Shown here: in pieces, positions 8,355 to 18,826 of the stretch | How the letters are laid out: each line of letters opens with the position of its first letter | How positions within the stretch are numbered: the stretch's first letter is position 1 | DNA from: an uncultured Clostridia bacterium | Lineage (GTDB): Bacteria > Bacillota > Clostridia > TANB77 > CAG-508 | Direction: 5' to 3' | Assembly: GCA_944386325.1 (NCBI GenBank) | Contig: CALXAP010000003.1 | Coordinates: 66,488 to 111,334 of the forward strand | DNA: 44,847 nt | Translations under genes and position numbers: made by a program | The notes under the pieces: model-generated | Told to the model about the DNA's origin: nothing | The model's database searches: none | Seen by the model: only the letters and a program-made list of their open reading frames with translations

Positions 8355-9221
8355 GTGGAACAATCAAAGCGTTTTGAAAATACTAAAAAAGCTAGTTTGA
8401 TTGGCATTTTTGCAAATATTTTTTTGTTAATAATAAAAGGAATAATAGGAGTTTTAACAAAAAGTCAATCAATGATTGCAGATAGTATAAATAGTGCATC
8501 AGATATATTTGCATCTTTTATGACTTTTTTAGGAAATAAAATTGCAAGTGAACCGAGTGATGAATCTCATAATTTTGGTCATGGAAAAGCAGAATATCTT
8601 TTTTCTATGTTTATTAGTATTGCAATGATATTTCTTGCAATAAAACTACTCACGGATTCTATAATAGCACTTTATAATGGATCACATTTAATATTTTCTT
8701 GGGGATTAATTATAGTTTGTATTATAACAATATTAGTAAAATTTTCTCTTTATATATATGTAAGATCACTAAATAAAAAAAATAATAACATATTATTAGA
8801 AGCAAACTATAAAGATCATAGAAATGATTGTATAGTAACAACAGGTACTTTAATATCTTCTATATTTGCCTTATATGGTGTGTTTTGGGTAGATTCAGTT
8901 ATTGGTATATTTATTTCTTTATGGATATTATATACAGGCGTAAAAATTTTTATAGAAAGTTATAATATACTTATGGATAAATCTGTTGATGAAGATATAA
9001 AGGATAATATATTAGATATTGCACATACATATAAAGAAATTAAAAGTATTTCTGATTTTTATTCTAGCCCTTCAGGATATAAATATAATATATTTTTAAC
9101 AATATATATTGATGGAAATATGTCTACATTTGAAAGTCATGATATTGCAGACTCACTTGAAAATGATATAAAAAAATTAGAAAGGATTAATAATGTTATT
9201 ATTCATGTAAATCCTGTATAA
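8355..9221 (+). CDS. Cation diffusion facilitator (CDF) family transporter
   Basis: About 288 aa. It has the CDF layout of six membrane segments and a cytoplasmic C-terminal domain. The metal-site motif in membrane segment 2 is IADSINSASDIFASF (first D of the usual HxxxD/DxxxD arrangement), followed by SHNFGHGKAEYLFS, the conserved GHGKxE loop; a second metal motif is ANYKDHRNDCIVT. The family exports Zn, Fe, Mn or related divalent metals in exchange for protons. GTG 8355 is chosen because TTGGAG lies at 8341-8346; the open frame begins at ATG 8304, which lacks a good site. Metal specificity cannot be read. Single-gene unit. Confidence 0.88.
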   Translation: MEQSKRFENTKKASLIGIFANIFLLIIKGIIGVLTKSQSMIADSINSASDIFASFMTFLGNKIASEPSDESHNFGHGKAEYLFSMFISIAMIFLAIKLLTDSIIALYNGSHLIFSWGLIIVCIITILVKFSLYIYVRSLNKKNNNILLEANYKDHRNDCIVTTGTLISSIFALYGVFWVDSVIGIFISLWILYTGVKIFIESYNILMDKSVDEDIKDNILDIAHTYKEIKSISDFYSSPSGYKYNIFLTIYIDGNMSTFESHDIADSLENDIKKLERINNVIIHVNPV

Positions 9222-9376
9222 CTAAGATGATGAGAAATAATATATTTAATTTTCTATATATAATTGTGAGGTTTGATGGATTATATTATTTTTCTATGGC
9301 AAAAAGTAAAAAATAGTTGAATACCATACATATAAATGTTAAAATAGAAAATATTAAAAATAAAGGAGATAATAAT

Positions 9377-9973
9377 ATGAATTTACCAAATAAGCTTACT
9401 ATTTTTAGAATAATTTTAGTTCCACTAATGGTTGTAATACCACTATTTAATATAAAAGGAAATTGGCTAGGCATTCCTGTAGAATATTGGATAATAAATG
9501 TAATTTTTATAATCGCATCAATTACAGATAAATTAGATGGAAGTATTGCAAGAGCTAGAAATCAAGTAACAACATTTGGTAAATTTTTAGATCCATTAGC
9601 AGATAAAATATTAGTAATAGCTGCAATGGTTATTTTAGTTGAATATGCAAAATTACCTGCATGGATTCCAATAATAGTCTTAGCTAGAGAATTTATTGTA
9701 TCTGGTTATAGATTAATCGCAGTAGAAAAAGGCGGGAAGGTAATTGCTGCTAGTATTTGGGGAAAATTAAAAACTGTCACTCAAATGATAGCAATAATAT
9801 TAGCTTATATAGACATAAATGCATTTGGAGAATTTATAAATGGAAATTTAACAGGCTTTGCTTTAATTTTAAATATAATAGCAACAATTATTATGATAAT
9901 ATCAGTTATTGCAACTGTATTTTCTGGTTGGGATTATTTAAAAAATGGCAAGGAATTATTAAAAGATAAATAA
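9377..9973 (+). CDS. pgsA: CDP-diacylglycerol-glycerol-3-phosphate 3-phosphatidyltransferase
   Basis: A 198-aa integral membrane enzyme that makes phosphatidylglycerol phosphate from CDP-diacylglycerol and glycerol-3-phosphate, the committed step to anionic phospholipids. The CDP-alcohol phosphotransferase signature is intact: DKLDGSIARARNQVTTFGKF followed by LDPLADK, giving D-x2-DG-x2-AR-x8-G-x3-D-x3-D. It starts NLPNKLTIFRIILVP, typical of PgsA. ATG 9377 is preceded by AAAGGAGAT; the longer open frame from 9317 lacks a ribosome site. It is 15 nt upstream of ligA and probably co-transcribed. Confidence 0.93.
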   Translation: MNLPNKLTIFRIILVPLMVVIPLFNIKGNWLGIPVEYWIINVIFIIASITDKLDGSIARARNQVTTFGKFLDPLADKILVIAAMVILVEYAKLPAWIPIIVLAREFIVSGYRLIAVEKGGKVIAASIWGKLKTVTQMIAIILAYIDINAFGEFINGNLTGFALILNIIATIIMIISVIATVFSGWDYLKNGKELLKDK

Positions 9974-11983
<2,010 letters not shown>

Positions 11984-11989
11984 AAAATT

Positions 11990-12229
11990 ATGGAAAATTA
12001 TACATTTAGTAATTTTTGGAAAGATTTAGATGATGGATTAGAAATATATTATAAATATATGGGCAGAAAATATTTAATTTATAAATTAACAAAAAATTGT
12101 TATAGACAAGAATTAATTAAAGATGATAATGAAAAATCTCCACATCCAAAAACATCAATACTTACACTTAAAAGAGTAAAAGAAATATTTGAATTTATGG
12201 AAGAATTTGAATACAAAACTGGTTTATAA
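11990..12229 (+). CDS. Small hypothetical protein downstream of ligA
   Basis: A 79-aa protein (MENYTFSNFWKDLDDGLEIY) rich in aromatic and Lys residues, with no signal peptide, membrane segment or recognised motif. It begins 6 nt after the ligA stop without a strong ribosome site, which suggests translational coupling. A terminator follows immediately. I do not recognise the family. The acidic/aromatic N-terminus and basic middle could make it a small regulator or binding partner, but nothing visible establishes a function. Confidence 0.6.
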   Translation: MENYTFSNFWKDLDDGLEIYYKYMGRKYLIYKLTKNCYRQELIKDDNEKSPHPKTSILTLKRVKEIFEFMEEFEYKTGL

Positions 12230-12232
12230 CAA

Positions 12233-12273
12233 AAAAATAGCAGGGAATTATATATTCTCCTGTATTTTTTTTT
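12233..12273 (+). terminator. Intrinsic terminator of pgsA-ligA operon
   Basis: AAAATAGCAGGGAAT pairs with ATTCTCCTGTATTTT (one mismatch, one bulge), followed by a run of T. Confidence 0.75.
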
Positions 12274-12351
12274 CATAAAATAATAAAAATCTAATTTGCT
12301 CATGATGGTGATAATTGGCAAATTTTACATATTATTTTTTGATAAAAAATA

Positions 12352-12381
12352 TTGACATAGAATATTAAAAACTAGTATAAT
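12352..12381 (+). promoter_or_regulatory. Promoter of sipW/TasA-like locus
   Basis: TTGACA at 12352-12357 and TATAAT at 12376-12381 with an 18-nt spacer. A leader of about 65 nt follows, in which TAGTC (about 12393) and GACTA (about 12434) could close a small stem-loop just before the gene's ribosome site. Confidence 0.8.
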
Positions 12382-12454
12382 ATCAATGAAGTAGTCGAAA
12401 GAAATAAAAAGATGTAAAAAAATGTAAAAACAAGACTATGGAAGGAAGATAGAA

Positions 12455-13081
12455 GTGAAAAACAGAAGAGAACTGAAAAAAACAGAAATTATGGGATTAA
12501 TATTAAAAATAGTTTTTTTAATAATAGTAATTCCAATTATTTTGATGAGCATAATAGTAATGATAAAAGCAAATAAATACCCAGATAAAATTCCAGATAT
12601 TTTCGGTTATAAGCCAATGATTGTACTATCTGGCTCTATGGAAACAGCTATATATACAGGTGATTTAGTTTTTGTAAAAATAGTAGATACAGATAAATTA
12701 AATGTCGGGGATGTAATAGCATTTAGAAATGAAGTAGATACAGTAACAACACATAGAATTATCAATATTGTTGATAAAAATGGAAAAAGATATTTTGAAA
12801 CTAAGGGAGATAATAATAATACAAAAGACCAAAATTTAGTAGATCCATCAGATGTTGAAGGAGTTTATGTATTTAAGATTCCTAAATTAGGTGAAATATT
12901 ATTACTTTTAAAAGAACCACGTTCATTATTGTTAGTATTACTTATTATATTAGTAATAGGTTTAATATGGTTACAAATAGCAGATAGAAGAGAAAAAGAA
13001 GTATTAAAAAAAGAAGATGAGCAATATAAAAAAGAATTCGAGGAGTTTAAGAAAAGACAAATTGAAAAAAGTAAGAAGTAG
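12455..13081 (+). CDS. SipW-type (ER/archaeal-type) signal peptidase I, first copy
   Basis: A 208-aa membrane serine protease. An N-terminal membrane segment (about 15-35) is followed by the nucleophile box VLSGSMETAIYTGDLVF and, instead of the bacterial catalytic Lys, a His in TTHRIINIVD, then TKGDNNNTKD. His instead of Lys is the hallmark of SipW/ER-type peptidases. A second membrane segment (about 155-172) and a charged cytoplasmic tail follow. SipW releases TasA-family proteins from the membrane in Bacillus. GTG 12455 follows GGAAGGAAG. The next gene encodes a TasA-like substrate candidate, so enzyme and substrates are in one locus. Confidence 0.88.
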   Translation: MKNRRELKKTEIMGLILKIVFLIIVIPIILMSIIVMIKANKYPDKIPDIFGYKPMIVLSGSMETAIYTGDLVFVKIVDTDKLNVGDVIAFRNEVDTVTTHRIINIVDKNGKRYFETKGDNNNTKDQNLVDPSDVEGVYVFKIPKLGEILLLLKEPRSLLLVLLIILVIGLIWLQIADRREKEVLKKEDEQYKKEFEEFKKRQIEKSKK

Positions 13082-13082
13082 T

Positions 13083-13113
13083 ATATAGCCAAACTTAAAA
13101 AGTTTGTTATATA
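13083..13113 (+). other. Hairpin between sipW and major TasA-like gene
   Basis: ATATAGCCAAACTT and AAGTTTGTTATAT form a near-perfect stem with a small loop. There is no T tract, so it is more likely an mRNA processing/stability element than a terminator. Confidence 0.5.
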
Positions 13114-13163
13114 AAAAGTAAAAATAATAAAATACAGAAGAAATAAAAGGGGGTGAAAAACAA

Positions 13164-13751
13164 ATGAAAAAAAGCACAGTTACAATAGTAATAGCATTAC
13201 TTATAATTTTAACAGTATGCCTATATTTTATATCTGGAACATATGCTAGATATGCAGATTCACGTTCTGGAAATGCAACTGTAAGTGTGGCAAAATGGTC
13301 AGTATCTATTACAGATGGAACAGATCCATTAAATAGTGATTTTACATTACCATTTACAGTAGAAGAAAATGAAAATGTAGTTGCAAATAAAATAGCACCA
13401 GAAACAACAGCAAAAGCAAATATAGAGCTTGATTTAACAGGAACAGAAGTTGCTGTAGATTTTGAAGCAACAATAAGTGAAGAAAATTTAGCAACAGTAT
13501 TTGGAGATAGTGCAGATGATGTTGAAGTTACAACATCTATTACAGGAGCTGCTACAAGCGGAACAACAACAACAATTCCATTAAAAGATGGACAAGCTTT
13601 TACAGCTGAAAATGGAAAAATAAATATAGAAATTACTTTAACATGGACAAATAATGATGCACACAATACATCAGATACTCAAGTTGGAGTTACAGGGGGA
13701 ACTTTAGAATTACCAGTTGAGTTAACTTTAAAACAACATATTGGTGCTTAG
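13164..13751 (+). CDS. TasA/camelysin-like secreted protein (major candidate)
   Basis: A 195-aa exported protein with a SipW-dependent type signal: MKKSTVTIVIALLIILTVCL then SGTYARYADS, followed by the mature start NATVSVAKWSVSI. The rest is beta-rich, Thr/Glu-rich and Cys-free, ending in LKQHIGA. The pattern AKWSVSI(T), IAPETTAKANIELDLTGTEV and WTNNDAHNT matches TasA/camelysin-type biofilm fibre subunits. It has the strongest ribosome site of the cluster (AAGGGGGTG) and is followed by two hairpins, so it is probably the most abundant product. Cleavage by the adjacent SipW-like peptidases and assembly into extracellular fibres are inferred, not shown. Confidence 0.8.
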   Translation: MKKSTVTIVIALLIILTVCLYFISGTYARYADSRSGNATVSVAKWSVSITDGTDPLNSDFTLPFTVEENENVVANKIAPETTAKANIELDLTGTEVAVDFEATISEENLATVFGDSADDVEVTTSITGAATSGTTTTIPLKDGQAFTAENGKINIEITLTWTNNDAHNTSDTQVGVTGGTLELPVELTLKQHIGA

Positions 13752-13806
13752 TATAATTATTTTAATGTTATAAATTTGTTTTGGCATTAAATAATAAATG
13801 TAAAAT

Positions 13807-13863
13807 TTTAATGGAAGTTTTTTTAAACTTCCATTAAAGTCTATATCATTTGATATAGATTTT
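13807..13863 (+). terminator. Tandem hairpins after the major TasA-like gene
   Basis: Hairpin 1 is a perfect 14-bp stem at 13807-13820/13825-13838. Hairpin 2 is TCTATATCA / TGATATAGA at 13840-13859 followed by TTTT. The sequence at 13860-13874 repeats the 5' arm of hairpin 1 almost exactly, so alternative pairing is possible. The pair probably protects the upstream mRNA and reduces read-through into the four downstream exported-protein genes. Confidence 0.7.
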
Positions 13864-13907
13864 AATGAAGGTTTAAAGAAAAACAAAAGAGGAGGAAAAT
13901 TTAATAC

Positions 13908-14597
13908 ATGAAGGACAAAAAGATAATACTTATTATAATTTGTCTTATTATTTTTGTTGTAATAGTGTACTTTTTAATAAGACATTTTGCATTAATAAAC
14001 ATGAAGACACCAACAGGAAATGTAAATATTTTTGATATAAATTTTATTGAACAAAATGATGATAATAGTGCAAATAATACTAATTCTTTAGAAAATGATG
14101 ATGAAAAAAATGATAATATTTATTTTACTCATAATAAAGAAGAACAAATAAATACATTAGGTGAAAGTTTAACTGTTTATGATAATAATACAGTGTATGA
14201 AAGTAGTACACCACTAAAAATATTTGAGAATAAATCATATTATGTAAAAGATGATTTAATAGCACCAGAAAGTGAAAATTCATATCAATTTATAATAAGA
14301 AACAACAATGAATTTGCAATCAGATATGGTTTAGAATTTAATCAAAATAATCCATATAATATAAATATGAAATATAGATTAAAGCAGGATGGAAAATACA
14401 TAATAGGTGATGATGAGAGCTGGGTAACTGCAGGGGAGTTACTTCAAAATGGAGTAGTTTTAGCAGATTATTCTTATAATGTATATACATTAGATTGGAA
14501 ATGGTTTGAGACTGATGATGATATAGATACAAAAATAGGGACAAATATAGAAGCTAATTATAGCTTAAATATAAACATTTTTGCCAGTAGATATTAA
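13908..14597 (+). CDS. Secreted/membrane-anchored protein of the TasA-like locus
   Basis: A 229-aa protein with one N-terminal membrane segment (about residues 5-25), a polar Asn/Asp-rich linker (about 45-75), and a beta-rich domain including DDLIAPESENSYQFIIRNNN, a stretch resembling the IAPxxxGxFxxxIxN feature of TasA-like proteins, and ending NIFASRY. Unlike its neighbours it lacks the S/A-R-Y motif right after the membrane segment, so it may stay anchored and act like an anchor or assembly factor (compare TapA in Bacillus; functional analogy only). ATG 13908 is preceded by GAGGAGGAA. It is 23 nt upstream of the next TasA-like gene. Confidence 0.6.
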   Translation: MKDKKIILIIICLIIFVVIVYFLIRHFALINMKTPTGNVNIFDINFIEQNDDNSANNTNSLENDDEKNDNIYFTHNKEEQINTLGESLTVYDNNTVYESSTPLKIFENKSYYVKDDLIAPESENSYQFIIRNNNEFAIRYGLEFNQNNPYNINMKYRLKQDGKYIIGDDESWVTAGELLQNGVVLADYSYNVYTLDWKWFETDDDIDTKIGTNIEANYSLNINIFASRY

Positions 14598-14620
14598 ATA
14601 AAGACAGGTGGGTGGTAAAA

Positions 14621-15217
14621 GTGAAATTAAAAGAAAGATATAAAACTAAAGGAACAAGAAAAGTTATTAGATTTATTATTTTTTACTTGTTTTTTACTAT
14701 TTTGTTAATAATAACTTCTACATTTTCAAGATATACAACAATACAAGAAGGACAACCCAAAGCGTATATAGCCAATTGGAATGTAAAAATAAACAATGAG
14801 GATATAACAAATAAAACAACTTTATCAAATGTAATAACATTAGTACCAGATTCAATGAAAGAAACAACTACAGACAATAAAATAGCACCAGGAAAATATG
14901 GACACTTTGATTTGATTATAAATCCAACGGGGACAGAAGTAGCGGTGGAATATACTATAAGTTTAGATGTTACAAATTTACCGCAAGGAATAGTATTAAC
15001 AAATTATGAAATTATTGAGGATAGTATATTTCAGAGTTTTACAGATACAAATATAGTTGGTGAAATAAATTTAAGTAATAAAGAGCAAGCACTAAGTGAA
15101 AATGATAAGAAAACAATAAGAGTATATTGGGAGTGGAAAGAAGATAGTACTTATATACCAACAGAAGATGATAGTTATGATATTTCTGTAATGATTAATA
15201 TAAGGCAAAAGTTATAA
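14621..15217 (+). CDS. TasA-like secreted protein, second
   Basis: About 198 aa. A basic N-terminus leads into a hydrophobic stretch (about residues 18-37) ending STFSRYTTI, then IANWNVKINNEDIT, which parallels AKWSVSI in the first TasA-like protein. Further shared features are DNKIAPGKYGHFDLIINPTG followed by TEVAVEYTISL, and RVYWEWKED near the end. These match the TasA/camelysin fold, with the IAPG and W-x-W segments intact. GTG 14621 is chosen, with GGTGG just upstream; GTG 14612 is an in-frame alternative. Predicted substrate of the SipW-like peptidases that flank the cluster. Confidence 0.75.
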   Translation: MKLKERYKTKGTRKVIRFIIFYLFFTILLIITSTFSRYTTIQEGQPKAYIANWNVKINNEDITNKTTLSNVITLVPDSMKETTTDNKIAPGKYGHFDLIINPTGTEVAVEYTISLDVTNLPQGIVLTNYEIIEDSIFQSFTDTNIVGEINLSNKEQALSENDKKTIRVYWEWKEDSTYIPTEDDSYDISVMINIRQKL

Positions 15218-15252
15218 ATCATATTTTAATAAATGAAGGAGGTATAGTAAAA

Positions 15253-15753
15253 ATGAAGACAAAAGTAAAGTTTCTTATACTTGCGTTTATAATTATATCA
15301 AGTATATTTTTTATAAATTCAACGACATCAAGATATTTATCAGAGGTAAATTCTAAAACTGATGTAGATGTTGCTATGCCTCAAATAGAAATAGAAGTGA
15401 GTAATGTTTCAAAAGAATTAATGTTTCCTGGAGATACAAAAGAGGTGGAATTTTATATAAAAAACTATGATAATATAAATATTAATGAAGTTTTAATGAC
15501 ATATTATATAACTTTAGATATTACTGATTCAACAATACCTCTTAATTATAAAATATATGACATAACGCAGAATAATCAAATCGAATTACCACAGACTGCA
15601 CAAGGATTTGGACCTATAACTTTAAATTATGGAATGCAAGAAGATAGACATTATAAAATTGTTTTTTCTTGGGATGAAAGTGATAATAGTGCAACATATG
15701 CAGGAAAGCAATTTAAATTTAATATAGAAGTTAATGCAATACAACAAATATAA
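15253..15753 (+). CDS. TasA-like secreted protein, third
   Basis: A 166-aa exported protein. The hydrophobic segment (about residues 5-23) ends in NSTTSRYLSEV, the same S-R-Y boundary seen in its neighbours. The mature part is beta-rich, with PGDTKEVEFYIKNYDN, LNYKIYD and KIVFSWDESDNSATY, and no Cys. This resembles a shorter TasA/camelysin domain. ATG 15253 follows GAAGGAGGT. It is 35 nt after the previous gene and 39 nt before the next, within one operon. Confidence 0.7.
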   Translation: MKTKVKFLILAFIIISSIFFINSTTSRYLSEVNSKTDVDVAMPQIEIEVSNVSKELMFPGDTKEVEFYIKNYDNININEVLMTYYITLDITDSTIPLNYKIYDITQNNQIELPQTAQGFGPITLNYGMQEDRHYKIVFSWDESDNSATYAGKQFKFNIEVNAIQQI

Positions 15754-15792
15754 TTAAACTAAATATAATTACAAAGGAGGAGTAAAGCTATA

Positions 15793-17139
15793 ATGAAAAA
15801 ATATATTAGTATATCTATTTTAATAATATTATTGTTAAGCATATATGTAATTAATATATCATTGGCTAGATATGAGAAAAATCTGAAAAGTGATACAATT
15901 ACATTAGGGTCTATTGCTAACACTCCAATAACTGCAACTATAACTTCAGTATCTGATACAGATAACACATTTGATATTACTGTTACAAATAATAATCCAT
16001 ATGAAGTAAAGTATAAAATTAAAGAGGAAAATGATTTATATAATGTAGATTATTCAGGAATACTTAATTCATATATAACTATTCCCGCAAATACTACCAA
16101 AACAATAAGAGTAGTTTTTAGTGGAAAGCAAGATGTTATTTATGAGGACATGGGAAAAGATCAATATGGTAATTTATATAAAGATATAAATATAGTAATA
16201 GATGAAGATGAGCCATATAATGTAAATCAAATACAAATAGGAACAGGAATTAGAGTATATCTTCAAAAAAGTATTAAGAATGAGATAATCAAAAATGCAG
16301 GAGAAATTACAAATTATGAAGAAGGACATATTTTTACAGGAATATCTGCTAGTGATGAAGGAGGATTATGTTCTATAGTAGATCCTGTATCTGGAGAAAC
16401 AACATATTTCTTTAGGGGAAATGTTACTAATAATTATGTTTCTTTTGCAGGTTATACATGGAGAATTTTAAGAATTAATCCAGATGGTTCTTTAAGGCTT
16501 GTATTGAATTCTATTGCTACAAATTCTCAGTATAAGAGTACTAATACATCATCTGCAAATAATATAGATACAGCAATACAACATATTGAATGGGAAGATT
16601 CGATGGTGTATTCTGCATTACATACATGGTACAATAATAATATAGCATCACAGTATAGTAATTATGTAGTTGAATCAAATTTTGTGTTTGATACATCAAA
16701 TCAAGATTCTACATCATCATCAGCAGGTGCATGCTACTATTTTGGAACATATTTAAGAGTTGGATTAGATGGAAAAGCATATAAACCTACATTTTCATAT
16801 ACAGATGAAAGTTTAGTAAGAGATTATATTGGACTACTTACAGGTGATGAGATATTATATGCTGGAGGATATTGGAAAGAAGATAATACATCGTACTTTT
16901 TATATAATCAATCAATAAATACAGAATATTGGACAATGTCACCATCTTTCTGGGATCATGGTTCTCATTATAAAATAGGTATTATGGCATTAAATGCTTC
17001 AGGAGCATTAAATGATTGGCCTGGTAGTGGAAACACAATAACTGAAGATATTGGAATAAGACCAGTAATATCAATAAGAGGAGACTTAGAGATGGATGGA
17101 ATTGGAACAGCATCAAATCCATATAAATTTAAAAATTAA
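15793..17139 (+). CDS. TasA-like N-terminal domain fused to a C-terminal sulfatase-modifying/lectin-like domain
   Basis: A 448-aa exported protein. The SipW-type signal ends ISLARYEKN; residues to about 150 form a TasA-like beta domain with TVTNNNPYEVKYKIKEEN. From about 185 a second domain begins: YFFRGNVTNNYVSFAGYTWR, then RILRINPDGSLRLVL, WEDSMVYSALHTWYNN, EYWTMSPSFWDHGSHYK and IGIRPVISIRGDLEM. That order (envelope W-R-I, then W-x-M-S-P, then R-P-V-I-S) is a module seen on many clostridial surface proteins (DUF6273-like; assignment tentative). It is the only large member of the locus and could be a tip or binding subunit of the fibre. ATG 15793 follows AAAGGAGGAG. Confidence 0.65.
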   Translation: MKKYISISILIILLLSIYVINISLARYEKNLKSDTITLGSIANTPITATITSVSDTDNTFDITVTNNNPYEVKYKIKEENDLYNVDYSGILNSYITIPANTTKTIRVVFSGKQDVIYEDMGKDQYGNLYKDINIVIDEDEPYNVNQIQIGTGIRVYLQKSIKNEIIKNAGEITNYEEGHIFTGISASDEGGLCSIVDPVSGETTYFFRGNVTNNYVSFAGYTWRILRINPDGSLRLVLNSIATNSQYKSTNTSSANNIDTAIQHIEWEDSMVYSALHTWYNNNIASQYSNYVVESNFVFDTSNQDSTSSSAGACYYFGTYLRVGLDGKAYKPTFSYTDESLVRDYIGLLTGDEILYAGGYWKEDNTSYFLYNQSINTEYWTMSPSFWDHGSHYKIGIMALNASGALNDWPGSGNTITEDIGIRPVISIRGDLEMDGIGTASNPYKFKN

Positions 17140-17151
17140 TTAGAGGGTAAA

Positions 17152-17760
17152 ATGAAAATATATACAACGGAAGAAATAACAAAAAAATTGAATAGAAAGA
17201 AAATAATAAAAAATATTTTTAAAGCGATAATATACCCAATTATTATTTTAGTTTTAATTTGTAATATAATATTGTTAGTACAAAAAATAATAACACCCGA
17301 TAAGATAGCGACTATATTTGGCTACAAAGCTTTTGTCATATCTTCAGGTAGTATGGAGCCAACACTAAATATAGGAGATATTGTAATAATAAAAGAAACA
17401 AAACAAGAACAAATAAGTAAAGGTAATATTATAACTTTCAGAAAAGATGGTTACAATATTACACATAGAATTAATGATATAATAGAAAAAGATGGAGAAA
17501 AATATTATCAAACAAAAGGAGATAAAAATACTACAACTGATATGGATTTAGTTAAATATGAGGAGATTGAAGGGGCATATGTTTTTAAAATAGATAAAAT
17601 AGGAAGCATAATTACTTATGCTCAAAATACTACTACAATAATTATAATTATATGTGCTATATACCTTATATATAGAATTTCTGCAGAGAAAGATGATAGA
17701 AAAATTGCAAGACATGAAAAAAGAAAAGAATATGAAAAGAAAAATCAAAATGAAAAATAG
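17152..17760 (+). CDS. SipW-type signal peptidase I, second copy
   Basis: A 202-aa membrane protease with nucleophile box VISSGSMEPTLNIGDIVII and catalytic His in ITHRINDIIEKDG, then TKGDKNTTTDMDLV. There are membrane segments at about 20-42 and about 160-177. It is a paralogue of the peptidase at 12455-13081, with the canonical SGSMEP rather than SGSMET. It is 12 nt after the two-domain TasA-like gene with ribosome site GAGGG. Two peptidases bracketing the substrates suggest either division of substrates or a duplicated module. Confidence 0.88.
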   Translation: MKIYTTEEITKKLNRKKIIKNIFKAIIYPIIILVLICNIILLVQKIITPDKIATIFGYKAFVISSGSMEPTLNIGDIVIIKETKQEQISKGNIITFRKDGYNITHRINDIIEKDGEKYYQTKGDKNTTTDMDLVKYEEIEGAYVFKIDKIGSIITYAQNTTTIIIIICAIYLIYRISAEKDDRKIARHEKRKEYEKKNQNEK

Positions 17761-17795
17761 CTAAAAATATATCATTTATAAAAAGGATGATACAA

Positions 17796-18683
17796 ATGAT
17801 ACTTTATTATAAACCAGATGATAATATAAAATTGCAAAAGCAAAATATACAAAAAAGTATAGAGATACAAATTAAGATGCAAGAAAATTATTCGAAAATT
17901 TTATTAGAATGTTTAAAAAACATAAATGATCTTATACAAAATACAGAAAATTTTGAAACTATAAATGGATTAGTAGAATTATTAAGAGAAATTAAAGTAA
18001 ATTTAGAACAATTAAGATCAAATATATTAAAAATAAAAAATTTACAAATTTTATTAGAGTCTATACCTTGTGATATTTCAGATAATATATCAATTTTAGA
18101 AAAATATAATAAGTTTGCTATTGAATGTCAAGATGATATATATAATATCATTCCTAGAGTAAATGATTTTATTTTAAAATATGTAGAAAAGGCATCATTT
18201 AAAGTAAGCTTAGAAAATACTATAGAAAATAATTTTATAGAAAAAGAAAAACAAATAGAAGATAAGTATGAAAAAAAAGAAATTACAGATAATGATACAT
18301 TAATTATATCTGAAATAAAAAATAAAGTTTTTCTACCTTATTCTGTGACAGAATTAAATGAGAAGTTAAATAATAATAAAAATTATAGAAATTTAGAAGA
18401 TGTTATAAATAAGGAATATATAATACCTTTTGATAGATATAAAAATTCTATAATTGCACGATTTAGAGAGACATATAATTTAATGAGAAAAAAAGAAAAT
18501 GCTTCTATAACAGATAGTTTAGATTTGGCTTTAGAACTTTCTTTTAATAATTTATTAAATCCTGCAATTATAACTGCTTGTAAGAGCTTAGATGAACTTG
18601 ATATATATTTAGATTGCTTAAATTCAAATGAGCTTGATAAGTTTACTATATTTAAAATAAAGTATGAAATTTTACCAAGATAA
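17796..18683 (+). CDS. Unknown coiled-coil protein at end of TasA-like locus
   Basis: A 295-aa cytoplasmic-looking protein with no signal or membrane segment. The first ~110 residues are heptad-rich helix (IQKSIEIQIKMQENYSKILL; LVELLREIKVNLEQLRSNIL), and the C-terminal half contains a second helical block with YRNLEDVINKEYIIPFDRYK. ATG 17796 is chosen because AAGGATGA precedes it; ATG 17787 is in frame but overlaps that site. It follows the second SipW copy by 35 nt and is probably in the same transcript. I do not recognise the family; a scaffold or regulatory role is only a guess from composition. Confidence 0.6.
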   Translation: MILYYKPDDNIKLQKQNIQKSIEIQIKMQENYSKILLECLKNINDLIQNTENFETINGLVELLREIKVNLEQLRSNILKIKNLQILLESIPCDISDNISILEKYNKFAIECQDDIYNIIPRVNDFILKYVEKASFKVSLENTIENNFIEKEKQIEDKYEKKEITDNDTLIISEIKNKVFLPYSVTELNEKLNNNKNYRNLEDVINKEYIIPFDRYKNSIIARFRETYNLMRKKENASITDSLDLALELSFNNLLNPAIITACKSLDELDIYLDCLNSNELDKFTIFKIKYEILPR

Positions 18684-18826
18684 TTAGATTATATTTAAAA
18701 TATATTTTATATTTCATTATATAAAATATATGCAAATGAATTATTAAAATGGAGTAATATATAAACACTTTACAATATGTATCGTGATATATTCTAATAT
18801 GAAATAAAAAAATGGAGGAATTAGTT

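Noticed and set aside
9757-9969. 70-codon + strand ORF inside pgsA
   Set aside because: Frame-shifted shadow of pgsA, rich in Asn/Tyr/Cys, no ribosome site.
13004-13666. 220-codon minus-strand ORF
   Set aside because: Antisense shadow of the TasA-like gene; low-complexity Ser/Val-rich translation and no ribosome site.
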